Assembly: GCF_005869225.1 (NCBI RefSeq)
Contig: NZ_SWFP01000009.1
Location: forward strand, 299,633-363,632
Origin: Dyadobacter bucti
GTDB lineage: Bacteria > Bacteroidota > Bacteroidia > Cytophagales > Spirosomataceae
Reading direction: 5' to 3'
Length of the DNA: 64,000 nt
Shown: in pieces, positions 40,739-50,471 of the stretch
Numbering within the stretch: the stretch's first letter is position 1
Layout: every line of letters starts with the position of its first letter
The notes under the pieces: model-generated
Databases searched by the model: none
Told to the model about the DNA's origin: nothing
What the model saw: only the letters and a program-made list of their open reading frames with translations
Program-made: the position numbers and the translations under genes

Positions 40739-43700
40739 ATGGTAGCAACGCAAAACGCAGATATTCGTGAAATTTTGAAGAACCGTATTCTGGTACTTGA
40801 CGGAGCTATGGGTACCATGATTCAGCGTTACAAACTGGAAGATCACGACTACCGGGGAGAGCGTTTTAGGGACTGGGCGCATGATGTGAAAGGGAATAAC
40901 GATCTGCTTTCGCTGACTCGCCCCGATATTATTAAGGAAATACATGCGGCTTATTTTGAAGCTGGCGCGGACATAGCGGAAACCAATACATTTTCAGGTA
41001 CGACCATCGCCATGGCAGATTATGGGATGGAAGAATTTGTCTACGAACTGAACTTTGAATCCGCCCGTCTGGCTAGGGAAGTTGCCGATGCATTTACCGC
41101 CCAGAATCCGGACAAGCCGCGTTTTGTGGCCGGGTCTATGGGGCCGACCAACCGTACGGCTTCTCTTTCACCTGATGTGAACAACCCTGGTTTCAGGGCG
41201 ATCAGTTTCGATCAGCTGGTGGACGCTTATTATGAGCAGATCAAAGGCCTTACCGATGGTGGGTGCGACGTTCTGCTGGTAGAAACGATTTTTGATACAC
41301 TTAATGCAAAAGCAGCGCTTTTTGCAATAGATAAGTTTTTTGCGGATGCAGGAAATGGCAAAGTAGAGGTGCTGCCCACCTGGAAAGTGGCTGCGGGTTC
41401 ATCTTTGCCAGTCATGATTTCAGGTACTATTACGGATGCTTCCGGCAGGACGTTGTCCGGCCAGACAACCGAGGCTTTTCTTACTTCTATATCGCATTTG
41501 CCACTGCTTTCCGTGGGGTTGAACTGTGCATTAGGTGCGGATCTGATGCGTCCCTATGTGCAGATCCTGGCCAACGAGGCACCATTTTATACCTCGGCGC
41601 ACCCGAATGCCGGCCTGCCCAACGAAATGGGAGAATATGATGAATCGCCTGAGCAGATGGGCGAGGTGATCGATGGGTTTTTGAAGGACAATCTCATCAA
41701 CATTATCGGCGGTTGCTGCGGAACGACGCCGGACCATATCCGGGTGATCGCTGACCTTGCTCAGAAACACAGACCGAGACCTTTACCAGTTGCAGAAACG
41801 GTGATGAAGCTGTCAGGTCTGGAGCCGGTGAAAATTAATTCCTTGTCCAATTTCGTGAATATCGGTGAACGTTGTAATGTAACCGGGTCCAAGAAATTTG
41901 CGAGACTGATCCGCGAGAGCAGGTACGATGAGGCATTAAGTATTGCCAGGGAACAGGTAGAAAGTGGTGCACAGGTGATCGACGTGAACCTGGATGAGGG
42001 TATGATCGATGGAGTAGAAGCCATGAAAACATTCATCAATCTCATTGTTTCTGAACCCGATATTTCAAAGGTTCCGCTGATGATCGACTCTTCAAAGTGG
42101 GAGGTGATCGAATCAGGATTAAAATGTGTACAGGGAAAATCAATCGTTAACTCGATTTCTCTGAAAGAAGGAGAAGAAAAATTTAAAGAATCGGCCAGAA
42201 CGGTTTTGCGCTACGGCGCGGCCGCCGTTGTAATGGCGTTTGACGAGCAGGGGCAGGCCGATAATCTGGAACGTAGAATTGAAATATGCTCAAGAGCTTA
42301 CCGGATTTTGGTAGAGGAAGTTGGTTTTCCGCCCGAGGATATCATTTTTGACCCGAATATCCTTACAGTTGCAACTGGGATGGAGGAGCATAATAACTAT
42401 GCGGTTGATTTTATCAATGCAGTGCGCTGGATCAAAGAGAATTTACCTCATGCAAAAGTTTCGGGTGGCGTCTCCAATGTTTCTTTCAGTTTCAGGGGCA
42501 ATGAACCGGTCCGTGAGGCGATACATACTGCTTTTCTGTACCATGCTATCAAAGCAGGAATGGATATGGGAATTGTAAATGCATCCCAAATTGGTATTTA
42601 TGATGAAATCCCGAAAGATGTACTGGAATTGGTCGAGGATGTGTTGCTAAACCGTCGCCCGGATTCTACGGAACGCCTGGTAACTTATGCCGAAACGGTA
42701 AAAGACAAAGGGAAAACCCAGTCTGGTCCGGATTTGACCTGGCGGCAGCTTCCGGTGAAAGAACGCATATCGCACTCTCTGGTGAAGGGTATTTCAGATT
42801 ATATTGATGAAGATACCGAAGAATGCAGGCATTTGTTCAAAAAGCCACTGGAAGTGATTGAAGGACCGCTGATGGACGGGATGAGTATTGTCGGTGATTT
42901 GTTTGGAGAGGGTAAAATGTTCCTGCCGCAGGTCGTGAAATCTGCCCGGGTTATGAAAAAAGCGGTGGCTTACCTGCAACCATACATAGAGGCAGAAAAA
43001 AGTGAGGGTTCCAATTCAGCCGGGAAGATATTACTGGCTACCGTTAAAGGCGACGTGCACGATATAGGTAAAAACATTGTCGGCGTGGTTTTGGGCTGTA
43101 ACAACTATGAAATTATTGATCTGGGCGTGATGGTTTCTACCGACAGGATCCTGGCGGCAGCAGAAGAGCACAATGTTGACATTATAGGGTTATCCGGACT
43201 GATCACGCCATCGCTGGATGAGATGGTCGGTGTTGCCAAGGAAATGGAGCGCAGGCAGTTTAAGATGCCGCTTTTGATTGGTGGCGCTACTACTTCACGT
43301 ATTCATACAGCGGTAAAAATTGACCCTAATTATTCGGGCGCCGTTATTCACGTGCTGGATGCCTCGCGATCTGTACCGGTTGCCGGAAAGTTGATCCAAA
43401 GTGAATTGAGCCAGGCCGAAGTGTTGTCGGATATAAAAGCGGAATATGCCAAACTACGGGAAGACCATGCAAAAAGAGGTAGCGAAAAAGCGCATGTATC
43501 CATAGCCAAAGCGAGGGAAAACAAGGCAAAAATTGACTGGACTGATTTCAAAGCGGTGAAGCCTCAGTTTTTGGGAACCCGGATTTATGATGACTATGAA
43601 TTAAATGATATTGTCAAATACATCGACTGGACACCTTTTTTCCAGACGTGGCAGCTTCACGGGAAGTACCCCAAAATATTCGATGATAAAGTAGTTGGCG

Positions 43701-44563
43701 CGGAAGCGATGAAGCTTTATGAGGATGCGTCTGTTTTATTAGGAGAAATTATCCGGGATAAAAGCCTTAAAGCAAAAGCAGTGATCGGATTCTGGCCTGC
43801 CAATTCCATCCAGGATGATATTGTGTTGCATCACTTTGAAGAAACCACCAGGGATGTCTCATGCGAAAGACATGGATCGCACCAGCATATTGAGTACAAA
43901 ATCAGTCAGCACGGGCAGGATAACCTGAACGCCGGTGAGCTGATTGCGGATACTGCGGCTGTACTGCATCACTTGCGCCAGCAAAGCCAGAAAGCAGCCA
44001 ATCTCCCGAATTACTGTCTGTCAGATTTTGTAGCCCCGCTTGAAACCGGGCATACCGACTACATCGGCGGATTTGCCGTCACTGCGGGAATTGGAATTGA
44101 AGCGCTTCTCGAAAAATACGAAAGAGACCATGACGATTACAATAGTATCATGGTAAAGGCGCTGGCTGACCGGCTGGTTGAGGCCTTAACAGAACTGATG
44201 CATGAAAGAGTCCGCAAGGAGCTATGGGGGCATTCGAAAGATGAGCAGTTTACAAATGAGGAGCTGATCAAAGAATCGTATACCGGTATCCGTCCGGCCC
44301 CTGGTTATCCGGCCTGCCCCGATCATACGGAGAAACGCATGCTGTTTGATCTGCTAGGGGCCGAGAACCTTGGCATCACACTTACTGAAAGCTACGCCAT
44401 GTACCCTGCAAGTAGTGTGAGCGGCTGGTACTTTTCCCATCCGGACAGCCGGTATTTCCCGGTAGGAAAGATATTCAAAGATCAGGTGGAGGACTATGCC
44501 AGAAGAAAAGACATGCCGCTGGAAGAAATCGAAAAATGGCTTTCGCCTGTTTTAGGATATTAA
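40739..44563 (+). CDS. metH: Cobalamin-dependent methionine synthase
   Basis: From ATG 40739 the protein has 1274 residues with all four MetH modules in order. The homocysteine-binding domain has the zinc cysteines (GLNCALGAD and GGCCGTTPDH near residue 325). The pterin-binding domain starts near NIGERCNVTGSKKFA. The cap and B12-binding Rossmann domain carry DVHDIGKNIV with the cobalt-ligand His774. The C-terminal AdoMet reactivation domain carries RPAPGYPACPDHTEKR. The GTG at 40700 is a weaker start. It methylates homocysteine with methyl-cobalamin and complements metE, which is switched off by B12. Confidence 0.97.
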   Translation: MVATQNADIREILKNRILVLDGAMGTMIQRYKLEDHDYRGERFRDWAHDVKGNNDLLSLTRPDIIKEIHAAYFEAGADIAETNTFSGTTIAMADYGMEEFVYELNFESARLAREVADAFTAQNPDKPRFVAGSMGPTNRTASLSPDVNNPGFRAISFDQLVDAYYEQIKGLTDGGCDVLLVETIFDTLNAKAALFAIDKFFADAGNGKVEVLPTWKVAAGSSLPVMISGTITDASGRTLSGQTTEAFLTSISHLPLLSVGLNCALGADLMRPYVQILANEAPFYTSAHPNAGLPNEMGEYDESPEQMGEVIDGFLKDNLINIIGGCCGTTPDHIRVIADLAQKHRPRPLPVAETVMKLSGLEPVKINSLSNFVNIGERCNVTGSKKFARLIRESRYDEALSIAREQVESGAQVIDVNLDEGMIDGVEAMKTFINLIVSEPDISKVPLMIDSSKWEVIESGLKCVQGKSIVNSISLKEGEEKFKESARTVLRYGAAAVVMAFDEQGQADNLERRIEICSRAYRILVEEVGFPPEDIIFDPNILTVATGMEEHNNYAVDFINAVRWIKENLPHAKVSGGVSNVSFSFRGNEPVREAIHTAFLYHAIKAGMDMGIVNASQIGIYDEIPKDVLELVEDVLLNRRPDSTERLVTYAETVKDKGKTQSGPDLTWRQLPVKERISHSLVKGISDYIDEDTEECRHLFKKPLEVIEGPLMDGMSIVGDLFGEGKMFLPQVVKSARVMKKAVAYLQPYIEAEKSEGSNSAGKILLATVKGDVHDIGKNIVGVVLGCNNYEIIDLGVMVSTDRILAAAEEHNVDIIGLSGLITPSLDEMVGVAKEMERRQFKMPLLIGGATTSRIHTAVKIDPNYSGAVIHVLDASRSVPVAGKLIQSELSQAEVLSDIKAEYAKLREDHAKRGSEKAHVSIAKARENKAKIDWTDFKAVKPQFLGTRIYDDYELNDIVKYIDWTPFFQTWQLHGKYPKIFDDKVVGAEAMKLYEDASVLLGEIIRDKSLKAKAVIGFWPANSIQDDIVLHHFEETTRDVSCERHGSHQHIEYKISQHGQDNLNAGELIADTAAVLHHLRQQSQKAANLPNYCLSDFVAPLETGHTDYIGGFAVTAGIGIEALLEKYERDHDDYNSIMVKALADRLVEALTELMHERVRKELWGHSKDEQFTNEELIKESYTGIRPAPGYPACPDHTEKRMLFDLLGAENLGITLTESYAMYPASSVSGWYFSHPDSRYFPVGKIFKDQVEDYARRKDMPLEEIEKWLSPVLGY

Positions 44564-44585
44564 TTTAACAAATCGGGCACAATTG

Positions 44586-44614
44586 GAGAGCGGGTTTTCC
44601 CGTTCTCTTTTTTT
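44586..44614 (+). terminator. Intrinsic terminator of metH
   Basis: GAGAGCGGG (44586-44594), loop TTTT, CCCGTTCTC (44599-44607), then seven T. The 9-bp stem contains one G-T pair. It lies 22 bp after the metH stop. Confidence 0.85.
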
Positions 44615-44766
44615 ATGCATAAAAATATCGGTATTTTACTAAAACCGGGGATAAATTGGGTTGAAATACACATGTTAAACAGGTATTTATACGCTATTTT
44701 ATTCCGTGTTTGCGTGAAATATTTGTATTGTGATATCCAAAATGGAGTTATTACCATCTATTAGCC

Positions 44767-45342
44767 ATGAAAAGAAATATTTATGTATTCATTTTGTTGA
44801 TCTTGCTTGCGTCCTCGTTTAAATACAGGACCAAGTCAAGAGAAACGATGAGTGAACCTTTGCCTGCCGAGCAGGCCGATATCGCTCAAAAAACAGCCAA
44901 CGAAGCCTCATTTGATGCATTTGTAGTGAATATGCATCAGGCAAATGAAGCATTTTCAAAAGGTAATCCAGCACTTATTAAATCACTCTGGTCCCGTAAA
45001 AGCGACGTCACGCTTTTCACTGACAGCGGCGTAAAGGGCTGGGATTCTGTGAACACAGTTTTGGATCTTTCCAGCCAGCAAATGCCGGCCGGGAATATTT
45101 ACAGTTCTGAAAGAATTTCGAGTCAGGTAAATGCAGAAACGGCTTACTTGCTGCAAACAGAACATTATTTACTTCCCAGCGGCAAGACAATCGATTTGCA
45201 GGTAACATTAATTCTCTGTAAAGAAGCGGGCTCGTGGAAAATAGCTCACAGGCAGGCCAGCAACATCAAAACGGTGAAGCCCCTGGCACAACCGAATTTC
45301 CCGGGGAAGCAGTTAAAACCCGATATTTCCTTCAATTTCTAA
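44767..45342 (+). CDS. Secreted SnoaL/NTF2-like (DUF4440-type) protein
   Basis: A 191-residue protein with an N-terminal hydrophobic signal-like segment (KRNIYVFILLILLASS). From about residue 45 it has a cone-shaped NTF2-like fold: FVVNMHQANEAFSKGNPALIKSLWSRKSDVTLFTDSGVKGWDSV, then AYLLQTEHYLLPSGKTIDLQVTLILCKEAGSWKIAHRQAS. Proteins of this fold bind small ligands or act as isomerases and cyclases, and many have no known role. Monocistronic between metH and the nucleoside transporter. The tail (about 175-191) is Pro/Lys-rich. Confidence 0.72.
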   Translation: MKRNIYVFILLILLASSFKYRTKSRETMSEPLPAEQADIAQKTANEASFDAFVVNMHQANEAFSKGNPALIKSLWSRKSDVTLFTDSGVKGWDSVNTVLDLSSQQMPAGNIYSSERISSQVNAETAYLLQTEHYLLPSGKTIDLQVTLILCKEAGSWKIAHRQASNIKTVKPLAQPNFPGKQLKPDISFNF

Positions 45343-45400
45343 CTTACCATTGCTTTGTTTGTTATTTTGCACCTTTGAAAAAAGTGACCATATATAACAG

Positions 45401-46639
45401 ATGGAGAGATTTACGGGATTGCTTGGTATTATATTGATTCTTGGTATCGCGTTCGCGATGTCAAACAACAGAAAAGCAATCAATTACCGGACAGTGGGAG
45501 TCGGTTTGGCTCTTCAGTTCGGCCTGGCTGTTTTCATTCTTCGAACAGATACAGGACAAAAAATCTTCCAATGGTTGGGAGAGAAAGTCCAGAAGTTACT
45601 TTCTTTTTCAGACAGGGGTGCCGATTTTGTCTTTGGTACGCTGGTGCGTCCCGATTTGATGCAGCGTGCATTTGGCCCGGGTAATGATTTTGTATTCTTC
45701 TTTAAAGTAGTTCCTACCATTATTTTCGTTGCTGTACTTGTAAATATACTCTACCATCTGGGTATCATGCAGCGAGTGGTATCGGTCATTGCACGGGGCG
45801 TCTATTGGTTAATGGGCGTTAGCGGTGCAGAAGCCCTTTCTAATGTAGCGAGCACTTTCGTTGGGCAGGTTGAGGCGCAGATCATGATCAAGCCTTATCT
45901 TAAAAATATGACTAATTCCGAGCTAATGGCCTCTATGACAGGTAGTTTTGCTTGTATTGCGGGCGGCGTAATGGCGGTTTACATATCGCTGGGAGTTCCG
46001 GCACCATACCTCATTGCGGCAAGCCTTATGGCTGCACCGGGAGCTCTGGTCATTTCAAAAATAGTTTATCCGGAAACAGAGGAGTCGAACACTAAAGGAG
46101 CTGTAAAACTAGAAATTCAGAAGACACACGCAAATTTACTGGATGCAATTGCTGCTGGTGCGGGTGAAGGATTGAAGGTAGGTTTTAATGTTATCGCCAT
46201 GCTGATTGGTTTTATAGCATTGGTTGCCCTGCTCGATTACTTGCTAGGCTATATTGGAGGACTGTTTTCTTTTCCACAATTGAGTTTTAACTTCCTATTA
46301 GGTAAGGTGTTTTCCATTTTTGCCTGGGCGATGGGCGTTCCGGGAAAAGATATTGAGGCTGCCGGTTCGCTGATGGGGACCAAAATGGTGATCAATGAAT
46401 TTGTAGCATACCTGGATATGATCAAGTTAAAAGATACGCTTGATCACAAAACAATCGTTATTACCAGTTTCGCTTTATGCGGATTTGCCAATTTCAGTTC
46501 GATAGCAATCCAGGTGGGTGGAATAGGAGAGTTGGCCCCGATGCGCCGTGCCGACCTGGCAAGGCTGGGTTTCAAGGCCTTGATATGCGGTACGCTGGCC
46601 TCTTATATGTCGGCAACACTCGCAGGGCTGCTTTTGTAA
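45401..46639 (+). CDS. Concentrative nucleoside transporter (NupC/CNT family)
   Basis: A 412-residue membrane protein with about 10 helices. Diagnostic stretches are the gate/NupC domain FFKVVPTIIFVAVLVNILYHLGIMQ, SGAEALSNVASTFVGQVEAQIMIKPYL, GSFACIAGGVMAVYISLG, and GTKMVINEFVAYLDM with NFSSIAIQVGGIGELAPMRR near the end. These hold the nucleoside and cation sites. It imports nucleosides with protons or sodium across the inner membrane. Its stop codon is 2 bp from the stop of the convergent response regulator. Confidence 0.93.
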   Translation: MERFTGLLGIILILGIAFAMSNNRKAINYRTVGVGLALQFGLAVFILRTDTGQKIFQWLGEKVQKLLSFSDRGADFVFGTLVRPDLMQRAFGPGNDFVFFFKVVPTIIFVAVLVNILYHLGIMQRVVSVIARGVYWLMGVSGAEALSNVASTFVGQVEAQIMIKPYLKNMTNSELMASMTGSFACIAGGVMAVYISLGVPAPYLIAASLMAAPGALVISKIVYPETEESNTKGAVKLEIQKTHANLLDAIAAGAGEGLKVGFNVIAMLIGFIALVALLDYLLGYIGGLFSFPQLSFNFLLGKVFSIFAWAMGVPGKDIEAAGSLMGTKMVINEFVAYLDMIKLKDTLDHKTIVITSFALCGFANFSSIAIQVGGIGELAPMRRADLARLGFKALICGTLASYMSATLAGLLL

Positions 46640-46640
46640 T

Positions 46641-47288
46641 CTATATCTCAAATATTTTCAGGCGAATCGCTACCAGGACCATCCCTACACGGCTCTTTAC
46701 GTTCATTTTTTGAAATACGGATTCCCTGTATCCGTCCACGGTTCTCGGGCTGACGCACATTTTATCTGCTATTTCAGCATAAGTAAGGTCGCTGCACGAC
46801 AGCCTGATAAAATTGGTTTCCCTTTCATTAAGCCCCAGCATGTCCACGGGGTTCTTAAATGTATCCGGGTTTAGACTCTTAATTAGCTGGTTAGTTATGT
46901 ATTCTGTATAATAATAGCCTTTCTGTACCAGGGAATCCAGGGCCTGTTTGAGCTCGTGCGGCTTACATCCTTTCAGCAGATATCCCCGCGCCCCATTCCG
47001 AAGCATCCGTACGATGGATTCTTCCTTATCATTCATTGACAATGCCAGTACTTTTACCTCGGGATAATTGTTTTTTAGCCAGAGCGCAGTGTCATAGCCG
47101 TCCATTTCGGGCATATTGATATCCAGCAGCACGATATCAGGGACCATTTTCATTTTGATCATGTAAATGAGCTCATTTCCACCGGGTACTTCATAAAGGA
47201 CATCATATTCTTCAAACTTCTGCACCAGTCCTGAAAGTGCCTTGGCCATTAATTCGTGATCATCAACAATGGCAATAGTGGTTTTCAT
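46641..47288 (-). CDS. NarL-family response regulator
   Basis: A 215-residue regulator. The receiver domain (1-125) has the phospho-acceptor Asp56 in VLLDINMPEMDG and the acidic pair Asp9/Asp10. A LuxR-type HTH follows (about 150-210, LNERETNFIRLSCSDLTYAEIADKMCVSPRTVDGYRESVFQKMNVKSRVGM). It is 18 bp after the histidine kinase and completes a membrane-protein/kinase/regulator operon. Target genes cannot be inferred. Confidence 0.93.
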   Translation of the reverse strand: MKTTIAIVDDHELMAKALSGLVQKFEEYDVLYEVPGGNELIYMIKMKMVPDIVLLDINMPEMDGYDTALWLKNNYPEVKVLALSMNDKEESIVRMLRNGARGYLLKGCKPHELKQALDSLVQKGYYYTEYITNQLIKSLNPDTFKNPVDMLGLNERETNFIRLSCSDLTYAEIADKMCVSPRTVDGYRESVFQKMNVKSRVGMVLVAIRLKIFEI

Positions 47289-47305
47289 GCAAAATGGTTT
47301 GTATG

Positions 47306-48121
47306 TTATGCTTGAGACGAATCTGCTGCTATAATCTGATTAGGTAATTCGATTTCTATTTTTGTGCCTTTGCCCGGAGCGGTTTCTATCCGGCAAGCTC
47401 CGCCTATCATTTCTGTTCTGCGTTGAATGTTGCGTACGCCAGAACCGGAGTCGGCAAGCTTTCTTTTTAATACAGCCTCCGGGTCAAATCCCTTTCCGTC
47501 ATCATGCAAATAAATGGAAAATTTGTCTGATGCGTAAATCATTCTTACGTGTATATTCTTTGCGCCGGAATGTTTGATCGAATTATTAAGAATTTCCTGC
47601 GTAATCCGAAAAAGAATAATTTCACGGTCATATCCGATAGAGTAAGCGTCGCCCGTAACCGTTATTTCGGTCTGGAACTTTCTTGTTTTCCGGATACGCT
47701 GCAATTCGTGGGAAATACTTTCCTGAAGACCAAATTGCTGCACAATATTACCGTCAAGGCTTTTTGTCAACGAACGCAGATCATTAATGGACTGACCTAT
47801 AATCTCATTGGCCTGCCTGATATAATGGCCATTTTCTTCCCTTTGCTCGGTTTCCTCCAAAATGTTGAGGTTAATCTTAGCCACGGAAAGCAGCTGACCT
47901 ATATTGTCGTGAAGCTCCTGCCCGATTTGCTGCAAAGTCGAGTTTTGTACTTCGACCTGAGATTTTAGTATTTCCTCAGCGAACTTGGCCTGTTCCTGAA
48001 GATGGGCATATTTTTTCTTTTGATAAAAAAACAGAAAAGCAATAAGGAAAGCACACAAAATCAGTACGACTGAGGAGCCGACTATAATGGTTGCAGCCAG
48101 TTGAGCAACATCATTTTGCAT
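47306..48121 (-). CDS. Sensor histidine kinase (HisKA_3 type)
   Basis: A 271-residue kinase with one N-terminal membrane helix (about 10-32) and no sensory domain of note. The HisKA_3 dimerisation segment has the phospho-His71 in ELHDNIGQLLSV. The HATPase_c domain (about 150-265) shows the N box (EILNNSIKHSGAKN), DDGKGFDP and GSGVRNIQRR. It phosphorylates the NarL-type regulator encoded downstream. The upstream membrane protein overlaps it by 11 bp, and could provide the missing input domain. Confidence 0.92.
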   Translation of the reverse strand: MQNDVAQLAATIIVGSSVVLILCAFLIAFLFFYQKKKYAHLQEQAKFAEEILKSQVEVQNSTLQQIGQELHDNIGQLLSVAKINLNILEETEQREENGHYIRQANEIIGQSINDLRSLTKSLDGNIVQQFGLQESISHELQRIRKTRKFQTEITVTGDAYSIGYDREIILFRITQEILNNSIKHSGAKNIHVRMIYASDKFSIYLHDDGKGFDPEAVLKRKLADSGSGVRNIQRRTEMIGGACRIETAPGKGTKIEIELPNQIIAADSSQA

Positions 48122-48764
48122 TAAAATATTTATTATTTGTGTAGAGTATCTGGTAGAACGGCAAAGCGAGGGTGAAGTAAAAAATCAGATCAATGATCAA
48201 TGCTTTGGAATACCACGCAGAGGCCAGTTCTCCATCAAATTTCAGCATCACGTTGACCACGCCGTAAAAACAATAATTAGCAACATGGATCAGAACCGAA
48301 ACGCTTACCCAAAACATGTAGTTTGGGATAAGCGGCTCGTATTCATCTATGTATAGAAGCTGCCTGAAATACAATACAACCCAACTACAAAGTACAAGCC
48401 TGGTGGCCAGGTGAGCATAAGAGTTAATGTCTTTGATCGATTGGATGGTAAAAGAAAAACACCAACAGATCAGCATCATTGCTATACTTAGCCCGAGGAG
48501 CCACTTGCCTGTTTTGATATCCTTGATATTCAGATAAAAAACATAGCTCAGGATAAGGAAAAGGACCGGTATGAAAAAGTGATATAGAAATTGATTGTTG
48601 GTTTTGTGAAGAAGCAGATAATCGCTCCATATTTCAAGGACAGACTGCAGCACAAAATAAATGATTATTAACGTCAGCCCTTTAGTACTCTTCTTCCAAA
48701 CCGAAACACCGGCCATCGTATTAACCAGAATAGTGCAGAGAACTATCCAGTCAATAATTTCCAT
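48111..48764 (-). CDS. Seven-helix-like membrane protein, probable sensor partner
   Basis: A 217-residue protein with about seven hydrophobic segments (5-18, 28-48, 60-78, 88-108, 118-135, 150-170, 190-208). No family is recognised beyond general similarity to Bacteroidota membrane proteins that precede HisKA_3 kinases. It overlaps the histidine kinase gene by 11 bp and is first in the operon, so the kinase may use it as its membrane input. Function unknown. Confidence 0.65.
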   Translation of the reverse strand: MEIIDWIVLCTILVNTMAGVSVWKKSTKGLTLIIIYFVLQSVLEIWSDYLLLHKTNNQFLYHFFIPVLFLILSYVFYLNIKDIKTGKWLLGLSIAMMLICWCFSFTIQSIKDINSYAHLATRLVLCSWVVLYFRQLLYIDEYEPLIPNYMFWVSVSVLIHVANYCFYGVVNVMLKFDGELASAWYSKALIIDLIFYFTLALPFYQILYTNNKYFNAK

Positions 48765-48788
48765 TTTATTTTTGGGTTGAAAGTATTA

Positions 48789-49271
48789 TTAGTCTAGCAA
48801 TGTCGCCCTGCCCTTGCAATAAGACGGTTCTCGCGGTGGGCAGCCGGTTCCACTCAGGCTGAAAAACGACTTGGCCGTTTGTCCCGTAGCATCTTTGCTG
48901 TCTCCGGTGATGTCTTCCAGCATGCTGTTGACAGGCATGATCAAAAACAGGTTACTCGGCTGCTTGTTCTCAGGTGTGCGGTCTTTGTTGTCGCAAAGAT
49001 AAATTCTGATCCCGTGAAAATCATCAATTTGGGAGAGTTTATCCAATACTTGTTTGGAAATTACAATTGCAGACTGAAAATCGTCTTTTTTTTCGGCAAC
49101 AACAAAGTCGTTTTTGAAATTTTTAATCATTGATCTCAGGTCGTCCGTCGAAGTTGCTTTCTCAGCTTCGACGAGTGGCTCTTTTGACCAGCCTTCAATG
49201 GTATCTGATTTACGGGCTTTGGCTTCTTTTCCGACGAGATCGTTTTCAAGATAAATGTTAAATAGTGACAT
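48789..49271 (-). CDS. Hypothetical cytoplasmic protein
   Basis: From ATG 49271 the protein has 160 residues (MSLFNIYLENDLVGKEAKARKSDTIEG). No signal peptide or membrane helix is seen. The middle is charged and helical (STDDLRSMIKNFKNDFVVAEKKDDFQ), the rest mixed, with the C-terminal TGCPPREPSYCKG holding two Cys. I recognise no family. A good minus-strand promoter (TTG-N20-AATATTTG) precedes it, which also supports this start over the longer frame to 49325. Monocistronic. Confidence 0.55.
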   Translation of the reverse strand: MSLFNIYLENDLVGKEAKARKSDTIEGWSKEPLVEAEKATSTDDLRSMIKNFKNDFVVAEKKDDFQSAIVISKQVLDKLSQIDDFHGIRIYLCDNKDRTPENKQPSNLFLIMPVNSMLEDITGDSKDATGQTAKSFFSLSGTGCPPREPSYCKGRATLLD

Positions 49272-49322
49272 AAAATTAAGAATTTGATTAGGGTGATATA
49301 TTGTGAAAGGGATATAAAGCAA

Positions 49323-49353
49323 CAAATATTAATGCTTTAATTGCTTTTTTCAA
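49323..49353 (-). promoter_or_regulatory. Promoter of the 160-residue hypothetical gene
   Basis: On the minus strand TTG (49351-49353) and AATATTTG (49323-49330, one mismatch to TAnnTTTG) are 20 bp apart, 52 bp before ATG 49271. Confidence 0.55.
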
Positions 49354-49494
49354 CGTGATAAGCAACAAATCGAACCGGGGAAAATACGGTAGGAAGTATA
49401 GTGCTATTACGCTTTACATTTTGCTGAGTTTGGCATGAATATTTTTCCCGAGGTGGTTGGGCGATCGTGCACGGGTAAACCATTGAGATATACT

Positions 49495-50415
49495 ATGAAA
49501 ACCATCAAAAAATACTTTTCTATTCTTAAGCAGAGTTTTAATGAGTTTCTGAATGATAACGGGCTTAAACTGAGCGCAGCGCTCTCCTATTACACTATTT
49601 TTTCCCTTGCTCCCATGTTGCTGGTAATTATCTCGGTCTTCAGCATCTTTTTTGGTCGCGATGCGATTCAGGGGGAATTGTTTGGACAGATCAGGGGATT
49701 GGTGGGAACCAACGCTGCACTACAATTACAGGAAATACTCAAAAATGCTGAATTGTCAAATAAATCGGGGCTGGCAGCAGGAATCGGCATTGTTACTTTG
49801 TTGATCGGTGCTACCGGAGTGTTTGCAGAAATGCAGGATTCCATCAATTATATATGGTCTATCAAGTCAAAACCTAAGAAAGGCTGGCTTCAATACCTGA
49901 AAAACCGGCTGATTTCTTTTTCTCTTATCCTGGCGCTGGGCTTCCTGTTGGTAGTTTCGTTGGGGGCAAGCGCGTTTGTGGATGTGCTCAGTAACCGGTT
50001 AGAACGTTATTTTTCTGAAGGCTCGGTGATATTGTTTTATGTGGTCAACCTTGCGATGGTACTGACGATTATTACAGCATTGTTTACAGTTATATTCAAA
50101 ATACTTCCCGACGGGGATCTACGATGGAAGGAGTGCATTGTGGGAGCCGCTTTTACTGCAATTTTATTTCTCATCGGAAAGTTTGTGATCAGTTTTTATC
50201 TTGGTAAATCAGATCTGGGTGCAACGTACGGTGCATCAGCATCGATTGTCATTTTACTTACCTGGATCTATTATTCCTCCATTATTCTCTATTTTGGTGC
50301 GGAATTCACGAAAGTATATGCCGGCCTCGACGGGGTCAGTATCGCACCTAATAAACATGCAGTAATGGTAGTGAGAAAAGAAATCGACGAATCGACGGGA
50401 AAAGTCATTGTATAA
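49495..50415 (+). CDS. YihY/BrkB-family inner membrane protein
   Basis: From ATG 49495 the protein has 306 residues and about six membrane helices. LKLSAALSYYTIFSLAPMLLVIISVFSIFFG and GATYGASASIVILLTWIYYSSIILYFGAEFTKVYA are diagnostic of the YihY/virulence factor BrkB family. The role is unclear; BrkB was named for serum resistance and YihY is wrongly called RNase BN in old annotation. The frame opens 60 bp earlier at ATG 49435, but those extra residues are not family-like. A bidirectional terminator follows. Confidence 0.88.
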   Translation: MKTIKKYFSILKQSFNEFLNDNGLKLSAALSYYTIFSLAPMLLVIISVFSIFFGRDAIQGELFGQIRGLVGTNAALQLQEILKNAELSNKSGLAAGIGIVTLLIGATGVFAEMQDSINYIWSIKSKPKKGWLQYLKNRLISFSLILALGFLLVVSLGASAFVDVLSNRLERYFSEGSVILFYVVNLAMVLTIITALFTVIFKILPDGDLRWKECIVGAAFTAILFLIGKFVISFYLGKSDLGATYGASASIVILLTWIYYSSIILYFGAEFTKVYAGLDGVSIAPNKHAVMVVRKEIDESTGKVIV

Positions 50416-50420
50416 GAAAC

Positions 50421-50453
50421 AAAAAAACCACCGGGATTGCCCGGTGGTTTTTT
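50421..50453. terminator. Bidirectional terminator between brkB-like gene and sppA
   Basis: AAACCACCGGG (50425-50435) pairs with CCCGGTGGTTT (50440-50450) around ATTG, flanked by A-run and T-run so it works in both directions for the convergent genes. Confidence 0.9.
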
Positions 50454-50471
50454 GCTGGAATTTCAGTAGTG

